A stretch of 27,408 nt of DNA from assembly GCA_034698045.1 (NCBI GenBank), contig JAQGAU010000479.1, positions 1-27,408 of the forward strand, in the 5' to 3' direction. Positions 19,624 to 27,408 of this stretch are shown here, piece after piece. Origin of the DNA: Paramacrobiotus richtersi. Taxonomy: Eukaryota; Tardigrada; Eutardigrada; Parachela; Macrobiotidae. The translations under genes were made by a program, and so were the position numbers. Position 1 is the stretch's first letter. Every line of letters begins with the position of its first letter. The notes under the pieces were generated by a model that had not been told where the DNA came from, searched no databases, and saw only the letters and a program-made list of their open reading frames with translations.

Positions 19624-19803
19624 TCACGAAAAGAATTTTACCAGTCGGAGCGCGGGTGGCGTGGTTATGGAATAACCGCGGGTGTTGTCAGGATCGTTAT
19701 AGCCATATCCGCGATAAGTTGAAGTGCGACTGTAATCGCCACCGTAAGTAGATTCGGTACATAGTCTTAATCCGCAACGGTTGCAGCAACTGCCACCAAT
19801 ATT
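19624..19803 (-). pseudogene. Cys- then Gly/Tyr-rich exon or gene remnant
   Basis: An open frame of 59 codons reads NIGGSCCNRCGLRLC, then a Tyr/Gly/Asp/Asn-rich part (TYGGDYSRTSTYRGYGYND). It has no ATG. An overlapping frame just upstream encodes a hydrophobic run FGEILVAVAATVAD, like a signal peptide in another frame. This suggests either an exon joined by splicing or a secreted Gly/Tyr-rich protein gene broken by a frameshift. Composition resembles structural or antimicrobial Gly/Tyr-rich peptides, but no family is identified. Confidence 0.35.
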
Positions 19804-20490
19804 TCACCGAAGACAAGGCAACCAAAACCGCAGAACCATTTCCTATGGAAATCATTGTAATTGAATACAATTTACAATATCGAAGCTTTGGCAACCGTCG
19901 TGCTACTGCTTGTATTTGGCTGGAAACTACCCGCGACCTCAGTATATATGCGCAACTGGGGAAACCGACGTACTCCAGCCTATTTTGCGTGGCAACTGGC
20001 GCAACAATTGTAAGTTTGTTTTAGCTATTGCAAGCAGGCAGTACCTTCGAAGCTTAAGGTTAAAAAAATACCATTTTAGTAATATGACAACCAAGCTGAT
20101 GGAGGACAGCGGTGAGAAACTACAGTTCATTCCAAATGTTAACACTTCGTAGCCGCACTTCATGCTAAAACTATGATTTTACGGTGCTGCATAACAAAAT
20201 TATGAAACTTTATGCAAGGCTAATACATAGCTATGCACTAACTATCCAGTCATATCTTTGTGGTAACAGGCGAACACTTCGTTTCTAATGATTCTTTCAG
20301 TACTGCTTCCATCCACATCAATATGTAGTAGCGACTGTTTCCAGCCGAAGAGAAGCCAGCAAAATACCGTTTGCCCCAGTTGTGCTTGTATACTGGGGTT
20401 GCGGTCGTTACGGTTCGCTAATGTTGTGCATTCCTGCGTACTGAGTGAGACACTGACAAAGCAGTTGAAGGTTATGTACTTCGACAATGG

Positions 20491-20609
20491 CCCCTCAGTA
20501 TGCTACGTTTTTACGGTACCCGTAATATGCTATTTCGCACCCCGCAGCAAAAGGGCTGGGGAAAATTAGCATATTACGGGTACCGTAAAAAAAAGAGCAT
20601 ACTGAGGGG
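20491..20609. mobile_element. MITE, 119 bp, with ~42-bp terminal inverted repeats
   Basis: CCCCTCAGTATGCT...TTTTACGGTACCCGTAATATGCTA (20491-20532) faces its reverse complement at 20567-20609, nearly perfect apart from the T-run length. The loop is about 34 bp. Target duplication is unclear (ATGG touches the left end and lies two bases off the right end), so I leave the superfamily open. It sits at the edge of the decayed Tyr-rich frame described next, with related-looking coding traces on its far side (HNWGKRYFAG, about 20335-20385, minus strand), as if inserted within that locus. Confidence 0.8.
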
Positions 20610-21200
20610 TTATGGTCGAAGTACCGATTGCGCCACTTCCATGTACGGTCACAAGTTGTGCTGCTGATTTCAAATCCACCACGAGCAGAAGCTTCACCAG
20701 TAGTGTAGCGGCTTCCGTCGTTATAATAATCATCGCTGCTGCGGTAACGGTCATTGTTGCTGCTGGACCAGACACGGTTGTCACGGTCATATCCTGATCC
20801 ACAATACGACTGCCCAAATGATTGTCAATTTGTCCATATGCACGGTTCATGTTAGACTCTCTGCTTGTCTGGTAGCAGTTTCCTCCACGAGAGTCAGTTC
20901 CCAAGCGTCCACCTAGTCCGTGTGAACGGTCAGGGTCATTATCGTTACGCACATACATGGCGGTGTAGGTCACGTTCAGACACGTTGTAATCACGGTTTA
21001 CGTTGTCGTTGCGGTCGCGGTTGTAGTAGTCGCCGCTGTAGTGTCGTGCTACAGACGTAACTGCTGTAGTACGTGCGTAAGGGTAATTACGATCTCGATC
21101 CTCATCCTTATTATACCCCAGTCCGAACTAGAAACGCCAACCGCCCTCGTTGTGGTCCCGGTCATCGTCACGGCGGCAAGTGTTTTAAGATCGCTCCACA
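20610..21200 (-). pseudogene. Decayed Tyr/Asn/Asp/Arg-rich protein gene
   Basis: Three overlapping minus-strand frames share one unusual composition: GYNKDEDRDRNYPY then YSGDYYNRDRNDN (about 21120-20990), next NDNDPDRSHGLGGRLGTDS (about 20950-20890), then GSGYDRDNRVWSSSNNDRY and SSDDYYNDGSRYTTG (about 20790-20690), ending CDRTWKWRNRYFDH near 20620. At least two frame changes and one stop near 21140 separate them. Short introns could explain some, but no convincing donor/acceptor pairs were seen. Probably the remains of a secreted or structural low-complexity protein, related in style to 19624-19803. Confidence 0.4.
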
Positions 21201-21336
21201 CTGATCCAAAAATGGTGACAATAAGAATATATTACTATACACGTCGACCAGTCGGTTTGGACGGCCAAGCAGCGAAATCACTACAATATGGATGTCGACC
21301 AAAAATAAACAACGAATTAAGCAGTCGCATCGACAG

Positions 21337-21344
21337 CTGTGTTG
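21337..21344. repeat. hAT target duplication, left copy
   Basis: CTGTGTTG, repeated exactly at 22172-22179. Confidence 0.85.
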
Positions 21345-22171
21345 TAGTGATGGGTAGTAAAAACTATTAAGTAAATCATAGTAAGTAAGTAAATGCCTTT
21401 CCTAATATTAAATAGTAAGTAAATAGTAAAGGTTGAACTTTTATAGTAAGTAATATTAAGTATATTTTTAGCTGCAAAATTAAATAGTAAGTAATTATCA
21501 TCGGCTTAAAGTAAATAACTCTTTAATAGCAGTTACTATTAAAAGAAATAATTACAGTATAATCGGACTGCCAGTGCTCAGCACTGAGTGCTAAAGCACG
21601 TAAGCTAGTGAAGCTACGTCTGCTGTATCAGTTCCTGCGCCACCCGCTTCGAGTGGGCAACTCTACACCAGTGGAATTCGTGTATCATGTAACTAGATGA
21701 AACGGCTATACTCAGACTTACTGTACCATTACTAAATATGCCTAGCGCCACTCTATTATGCTCGGCTCATTCCGGTGTTTGTTACAATACATTTGATCAA
21801 GCAGCGCCAGTTGCTGATTAATTGATTATTATTCCAAATGTTCAAAAGATCAGTTATTAATTACTGCTGTACAGTCAATTACAGTAGTACAGTTTACAGT
21901 TCGTTGGTGTACAGGAAATAATGTTTGATTTTCACGTCTGTGGAGTGAAGTTACTAGCAGGAAAGAGCAAACCAATTTAGTTTGGTTTTTTAGTAGATAC
22001 TATTAAAAAGTATTAAATAGTAATCAATATTAAGTACGTTATGGGCAATCATAGTAAATAGTAAGTAAATAGTAAGGCCTTGGAAGCGAAATTAAGTAAT
22101 ATTAAGTAGCGTAGTCGGAACGACAAGTAAAATTAAGTAAGTTACCCAAAACCTTTTACTATCCATCACTA
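21345..22171. mobile_element. Non-autonomous hAT-type DNA transposon, 827 bp
   Basis: The ends are TAGTGATGGGTAGTAAAA and the inverted TAGTGATGGATAGTAAAA (17 of 18 matching), typical hAT-like termini, and the element is flanked by a perfect 8-bp duplication CTGTGTTG, the hAT hallmark length. Both subterminal regions are packed with TAAGTAA/TAGTAA motifs, all in the same orientation, which could be transposase-binding sites. The middle (about 21568-21660) holds short palindromes (CAGTGCTCAGCACTG and others). No transposase frame: it must be mobilised by an autonomous relative elsewhere. The perfect duplication suggests a fairly recent insertion. Confidence 0.9.
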
Positions 22172-22179
22172 CTGTGTTG
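22172..22179. repeat. hAT target duplication, right copy
   Basis: CTGTGTTG, identical to 21337-21344. Confidence 0.85.
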
Positions 22180-22182
22180 AAG

Positions 22183-22480
22183 CTACTTAGAGCATGCGAC
22201 CAAATGGTTTCCCCGCGAAGTGACGGTCGACCAAATATTAGCAACTAGACGACGAGCCACGGTATTGGTGTATTGTATGCGGTAACTTACACGTTCTGAT
22301 TTCTGTGTATGGGAAACAGATCTTCGTGAACCATAATAATATTCCTTTCCCTTTAATACTTACACACTTAATTCTGATTTTGCCGGACTTCCTGCTGTTT
22401 AGTATGACTTCATATAATATTATTTGAGCGGGGCCGAAAAAAGTTACTGTTTCAGGTTTTACTATTTCATATTTTTTCAT
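22183..22480 (-). CDS. Small two-exon gene, MSP-domain-like
   Basis: Exon 1 (22480-22364) encodes 39 residues: IVKPETVTFFGP, then ILYEVILNSRKSGKIRIKC. The order 'Pro-x-x-hydrophobic-x-Phe-x-x-Pro, hydrophobic strand, Asn, hydrophobic-x-Lys' is that of the N-terminal half of major-sperm-protein domains. It ends at a perfect GTAAGT donor (22363-22358). A 61-bp intron closes with CATACACAG, and exon 2 (22302-22183) continues in phase as KSERVSYRIQYTN, the place where MSP domains have a Lys/Ser/Thr-rich turn and Tyr-Arg-Val. Exon 2 stops at TAG, four bases from the hAT target duplication. The 78-residue product is shorter than the usual ~105-residue domain, so the 3' end may have been changed by the insertion, or a second GTAAGT inside exon 2 leads on to another exon. 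Confidence 0.4.
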
Positions 22481-23305
22481 CCGGTCACTCCTTTTATTTC
22501 ATGTTACTACTACTGTTTCATAAAATCGCGCTGTTCATTGTGGGAAGTAATTGTAGGATAGGCTGCACTCAATATTATTACATACCACTCTGATCAAAAT
22601 CTGCAGTCATGTTTTTAGCATCTGTAATAAGTATAGACTCAGAGCAGCAATAGTCAGAGGTTGAGTCAACCCGGCTGACGACACATCATCGAATTACTGT
22701 GAATGTAAGCTGAAGTTAACCGTCGCTTCCGAGTTTGAAATTCCGTTGTTCGCCGCCTGCCCTGAATTACGACACTGTTAAATTTCTTCTGATTTATGCC
22801 AGCTACCTATGACTTATCTTGCTGTTGTCGCGCTCTGTGTAGCACCTTATACGAGTAGCAGCCTCTGTTATACCGATGCGTATGACGCGCGGTCCAAACC
22901 GGTAGTGTAATGACGAGCCAACTGACAAGATTTACTTGATCATGCGTGTTCATAAACTTGAGACTATCAGCTCATAAGAACTTATGACTAGTCGAAAAGA
23001 TGCCTTCGGGCACTGTGTGAAGGACATATGAGCTGATTAACTGTTCAACTCTAAAATCTATTGTGCTAACGGCCACAGTTGTAGTAACTCAAAATGCTGC
23101 TATGTTTATTATTTGACCGTACATTATTGACTCTGTACTGCTTCTTTCTGCACTCTACATTCCTACAATCGTTCCATTGATTTTATAGCGCAGCGTTACT
23201 GAAGAGCAACTGGATGTATTAGGTGCCGATTTTTCAACAAATTTTACGCCTGTTTCCGTGTTTGTAATTTATTGTATTTGCGGTTCATCCTCGATTAAGT
23301 GCAGC
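22481..23305. promoter_or_regulatory. Divergent intergenic region between 22183-22480 and the 956-aa gene
   Basis: The two flanking genes point away from each other, so their promoters should lie in this ~825 bp. I see no clear TATA or other core element. GTGCAG right before the ATG at 23306 could be a splice acceptor, so a non-coding first exon of the right-hand gene may lie here. Confidence 0.35.
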
Positions 23306-26300
23306 ATGTTTGGATTAAGCTGTCATCAAAACAGCTCTGGATCAAGTAGCCCCGTTACAGCGACGAAAAAAAACGGAGAACTGGTCGTCAGTTACTACTG
23401 TGACGAAGAAGATGACTACAAGCCGACTATTAAACACCTACCCCGTAGCGCGGCGCCCGTAGTTTTTTTCCATGACAGAAAGTATCTCATGATGTACGTC
23501 GAAGGCGAGATAATAGTTTGTACCAGTGGAGAAGCAAATGCACGGAAATTCCCTATCCGCGTGTCTAGAAATGCCAAGCTCCTCGATCCGGCTCCAAATA
23601 TCAGTGTTTTCTCTAACCGTTCGCACCAAGACAAGGAAAAGAAGGAAGTGCATACGGCTTTTTTGACTGAGAACGGGGATCTAGGACGGCTGCGTATCGC
23701 TATCAGGGAAATAAACAAAGATCAGGTAACAAGAGATACAACTCCATTGTCCGCAACCGTTCCAGATGTTCAAAGCGGTAAAAATGTTCAACGCGGCGTT
23801 GAACATTTCCTTCTCCAACTCGACCCCCTGAGTGTAACAAGAGGACGTGATACTTTACGGGCAGTCACTGTGGGTGCGCCAAGGGATGCGAAAGATCCCA
23901 CGGCGTTTCAGCTCCGCTTTTACGAAAATATTACTCCCGGTGGCAAGCCTACTAAAACCCTCAGCATTCGTGACACAGTTCAGCCGGAGCATTTGGAACT
24001 CAGTCTGGGTGGCTGGTACACTGCATTGTGCTACCGAAATGTTGTTAGAATTACACAACTCGAACGTGTCACTGGTTTTGAAGATCCGCCCTCGCTCAGT
24101 TTTAAGCGGATTCAGGAATCTTGCGCAAAATGGGAACACGTAAGCACCGAAAACGCTGCCGTCAAGCGAGCGTGGAAAGAATGTCCTGCTGTGCAGGAGC
24201 GTATGCCGACAAAGCTGTTTTTTCGGAGCTCTTGTTTCGGTGGTGGCCGTATAGGACAACCTAATTATTTATTTGTCGTCACCGGAACCGAAAACGAATC
24301 GGTCTTCCTTCGAATAGACATCGGGAAACTGTTTGCCGAACATAACCCGGAAGTATCCGTTATAGCCTTAGACATCAAAGAGTTGTCAAGCGAAAAAGAC
24401 GCCTGTATTCCCCAGAGTTTTCATAACAGATTGTGGTACGAAGTAAAAACTGGCACGACACGAAGGAGACTTGTTTGCGCTGAAACCGATGAAAGACTGT
24501 ACGGGACCGTTAGAAAATGCGAAGACTTCGACAGAATTCACCCATCCATCGCCAAATACGATCCCGACGCCGCAGACAAGCAACAAGCTTGGCACACAAA
24601 CGACGTGCTTCGCCTGTTTAAAGAATTTAAGCCCTATCCTCATAATTTAATTCTGAAAAACCGGCCCAAACACTTGTTGACATATCTTGTTGCACGAATG
24701 CAGACACACATTCAGAAAACAGGAGAGACGGTGGATTCGTTGTTCCAAAGGGTCGTCGGTGAAACAAACTATGCAAAAATTCCGGATTATCTTAAGGAAT
24801 CCATGCAGAGATGGATTGGTGATTTTGCCGATACTTACACGCTTTCAGAAATATTTTTTGATCTTGCGCAGACCAGTGAGCAGCGTTTTCTCACTGCCTT
24901 AACGAATTTGATCGGCGAGGAAATTCCTTCACATCCCGGATATTTCCGTTTAGACCTGAACGGCTGGGCAGTAACAAGTTGTAGGCCAGAACCAGGAGTG
25001 TTAAGACTGCAACGGGAAGATACAAAGTATACAAATGAAGACAATTTAGCCGTTGATGACATCGCCGGCGATGATGCCGATAACGTGGAGGAAGGCAGTG
25101 TTGATACCGTCAACAGCAGCGACACTAACAGCGACGCCTGCAGCCGGCCGACAAGTGCTGCAACGGTCAGCTCGGTCGACAGCCATAATCCCGATGGAGA
25201 TGATTTTATTGAGTACAGAATCCGTTTGACGAACCCGGACGTTGCTTACTTGCGCGAGCTGATCAAAAGGGAACAACTTAGCGTAACTTGGCAGGCTCCA
25301 AAGGACTTAATTATGCACGTTCCACAGCGACAGCACTTTATCAACGGTAGGTTACTAAGGTTACATTAATTCTGTTTGGCCAGTACTGTATATGCAGATA
25401 CAGTAAATACGTACTGTACCGGACTTGAATAACCTGGGTTTGTCGATCGCTCCAGAAAGAGACCGCAGTATCGATTGTCTTTCGTGGTTCATCAGATATA
25501 ATAGGATAACTAAAACAATTATTTTATTCTTGTCTTAACAAATAAAACAAAAAGCCGCAACAACAAACAGCAAGCGACACTACTAAAAATTCAAATATCA
25601 TACTTTTAAGAAACAACCAAAATCGTTATGTTTCCGATACATTACAACGTGAGGTCAGTGTACCCCAAAAAGAGGCCGCATTACCTTTAACAACTGCTAA
25701 ACTAGCGCGATGCTTAATAAAGGAGGTCGATCTCTCTTATAGTTGATTCTCGAATCTTTCATTCGGCTAATGGGAAAAGTTCAATGAATGCAGAGCCTAA
25801 AGTAACCAACTAAAAGATCATCTAATTCACTTCGAGCAGAAAAAACAAGGTCTTCGCAAGGTAAAAAATAAGGTAAATTTTTCCTTCGCGCGAGAAATCT
25901 CTCGCGCGAAGCCGTTTAACTACGCGCGAGAGGACTCTCGGGCGTAGCCACTTCGAAAAAATAAACATGGTACTCACACTTGACTGTCGTTGCAGGGTTA
26001 TTTACGGAGCAGGGTGAACCAATCCTGGAACAGTTCCAGAAAGCCCCAATTCCATTTCCTCTGTGTGTTCCATCGTGTAATTGTGATGCATATTTCCGCG
26101 TGCATACGTGGATGGGAAAGAACTGGTTCTATGATTGTATACAAGATGCGAACTTAATCGCCGGACAGGACTTCACCCTGGTGCTATTCGTCCAGGCCAA
26201 CGAGCTGGACAATTACAAGAACAAACTTGGATCGGAAATGTGCGTTTTTGTCTCGCTTCCGTTTGACCATGGTTCTGACCAAATAGCAATAGAACTATAC

Positions 26301-26825
26301 AGGGAAATAATACGGCTATGGGGTGTACATTTCCGGTTTGACTGGTTGTTCCAAATTGACGATAATGTCTCAAGGCTGTATAGGATGCCTAGCAATGGAG
26401 GTGCGCAGCCCGTTCCGCTTACGCACGAAGAGAAGGGTGGTGGACTAGAAATCTGTAGAGTCCTTAGTGTCTATGCACAGGACCCGCAGATCAGTGAAAA
26501 GGTAGGACTGCTGGGATTACTGAGGTGGTCGGGAAGCAATCCGGGTGAGATGCCTACATTTGCATGGACCAAGTCCCATGCACACTGTTTCGTTTGTTTG
26601 AACATCAAGAAAACAGAAGAGAAAGGTATCAGGTATCGCAGAAAAAACGAGAAAGATGACATCTGCGAGGGAAGAATTCCAACAGAAAAATGGTACAAAA
26701 ACGAGTGTGGCCCGCTTGAAGACTATGTGTTTAATTGGAACTGCTTCGATAAGGATTTGGATGTCCGACGGAACGAGTGTTACATTTTCAAAAAAGAAGA
26801 ACGCAAACGTCCTAATCGTAAATGA
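23306..26825 (+). CDS. 956-aa two-exon protein with GREB1-like glycosyltransferase-type C-terminus
   Basis: Exon 1 runs 23306-25346 and exon 2 25996-26825. The junction AACG|GTAGGT...GTTGCAG|GG restores a Gly codon (residue 681), joining HFIN-G-LFTEQGEP in frame. Residues about 1-400 are rich in beta-strand-like hydrophobic patches (KYLMMYVEGEIIVC, GWYTALCYRNVV, PNYLFVVTGT), perhaps a beta-propeller. A helical part follows (about 450-550), then an acidic Ser/Thr-rich linker (about 577-631). The C-terminal domain has a CVPSCNC cluster (704-710), TLVLFVQANELDNY, a FDWLFQIDDN motif with the acidic pair at 802-803, and an ending LEDYVFN...CYIFKK. This layout resembles the glycosyltransferase-like C-terminal domain of GREB1-type proteins, related to base-modifying glucosyltransferases; that is a family guess from memory. 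The start at 23306 is chosen as the first ATG; the frame is open slightly further upstream without one. No breaks are seen. Confidence 0.85.
25347..25995 (+). other. Intron of the 956-aa gene, 649 bp
   Basis: Starts GTAGGT and ends TGTCGTTGCAG, phase 1. It is much longer than the 61-bp intron of the neighbour. It contains the paired hairpins at 25884-25947 and no open frame worth calling. Confidence 0.85.
25884..25947. other. Twin GC-rich hairpins near the splice acceptor
   Basis: CTTCGCGCGAGA-AATC-TCTCGCGCGAAG (25884-25911) is a perfect 12-bp stem. CTACGCGCGAGAG-GA-CTCTCGGGCGTAG (25920-25947) is a 13-bp stem with one mismatch. Both share the core CGCGCGAGA. They end 48 bp before the AG of the acceptor and stand out in AT-rich intron DNA. 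They may shape splicing or bind a protein; a small inverted-repeat insertion is the alternative. Confidence 0.75.
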
Positions 26826-27408
26826 AACTTGGGATAAGTGTCGTTCCACCGCTTGACCAGTCATTCTATACCACAAGTTGCATGCGTTATCTTTTTGCTG
26901 TTGTTTAATACCTCAATGTATACAGTTTGCTTCATTCACTTTTATTGCCCGTATAAAGTCTTTTGGATGACAGTGATTTAGCAATACACCCATTAGTTTA
27001 AGACGACTTTCCTCAAGTTTTTCGCGTAACTGTTTGTAGCAAAATAGTGCACAATCCATTATGACAGAGCTTCAAGCCTGGCCTTGATTTGGTGGGATTA
27101 TATTTACTCAATTGAAACTGATTCAGACGCTGTGAACATACCAAGTCGAACAGGCGAAACAAAAATCGCTCATCGTATTGAAGGTTCAACGAACACAAAG
27201 AGCACTTGTCTCTTCAGTGCTGCATACTTCCGGCGTTTTTTCATTTACACTGATGCCGCTGACTGAACTTTAATGAATGATTTATTGGGCAAAAGCCTCC
27301 AACACAAAAAACAAGTGCACAGGCACATACCGAGACACTACAAGGTAAAAAGTCAAATATCGAAAAAACAACCAGCATCACCACCACGATTAGTACGCGA
27401 AACAGACG
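26826..27408. other. 3' flank of the 956-aa gene
   Basis: I see no canonical AATAAA on the plus strand soon after the stop. A minus-strand AATAAA (plus TTTATT at about 27280-27285) could serve a gene lying mainly to the right of or within this flank on the minus strand, but no frame supports one. No other gene seen. Confidence 0.3.

Noticed and set aside
20566-20994. 142-codon minus-strand frame starting MITTCLNVTY
   Set aside because: It mixes frames of the decayed Tyr-rich gene and runs into the MITE arm; the meaningful composition lies in shifting frames, so it is recorded as a pseudogene instead.
21568-21660. Possible tRNA or tRNA-derived SINE inside the hAT-type element
   Set aside because: A few bases resemble A and B boxes on the minus strand, but no cloverleaf can be folded.
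27013-27266. Overlapping 60-codon frames on both strands in the 3' flank
   Set aside because: Short, without family, signal peptide or splice context.

Overview
The window looks like nuclear DNA of an invertebrate animal. It holds divergent rhodopsin-like receptor genes without introns in their visible coding parts, two genes with GT-AG introns (one only 61 bp), a LINE, a hAT-type non-autonomous element and several foldback elements. A small ecdysozoan such as a tardigrade or nematode would fit: a compact gene style, an expanded receptor family with NRF/DPxxF motifs and a probable MSP-domain exon. That placement is inference, since no rRNA or other species marker is present.

Left part (1-16.9 kb): a degraded tandem array of three related units, each led by a minus-strand seven-helix receptor. 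Copy A (1-245) is cut by the window edge. Copy B (5128-6114) is complete except for one in-frame stop. Copy C (10294-11249) is complete except for a one-base deletion in the last helix. DNA upstream of each receptor is also related between units, including a palindrome, a conserved antisense AATAAA and several flank blocks. Units differ by insertions: a 196-bp foldback and a ~680-bp foldback in A, a hairpin-rich block in B, and in C a 5'-truncated LINE (11699-14352) with an open reverse transcriptase frame flanked by TGCTAT.

Middle (16.9-22.5 kb): sparse DNA with a degenerate thyroglobulin type-1 exon (17059-17271), a small secreted peptide gene (18883-19083), remnants of Gly/Tyr/Asn/Arg/Asp-rich genes (19.6-21.2 kb, one adjoining a 119-bp MITE), an 827-bp hAT-type element with a perfect 8-bp target duplication (21345-22171), and next to it a small two-exon gene resembling an MSP domain (22183-22480).

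Right part (23.3-26.8 kb): the one clearly intact large gene, two exons encoding a 956-residue protein. Its C-terminal domain carries a QIDDN motif and resembles the glycosyltransferase-like tail of GREB1-type proteins. Its intron holds two near-identical strong hairpins shortly before the acceptor. No CRISPR, rRNA or convincing tRNA was seen.
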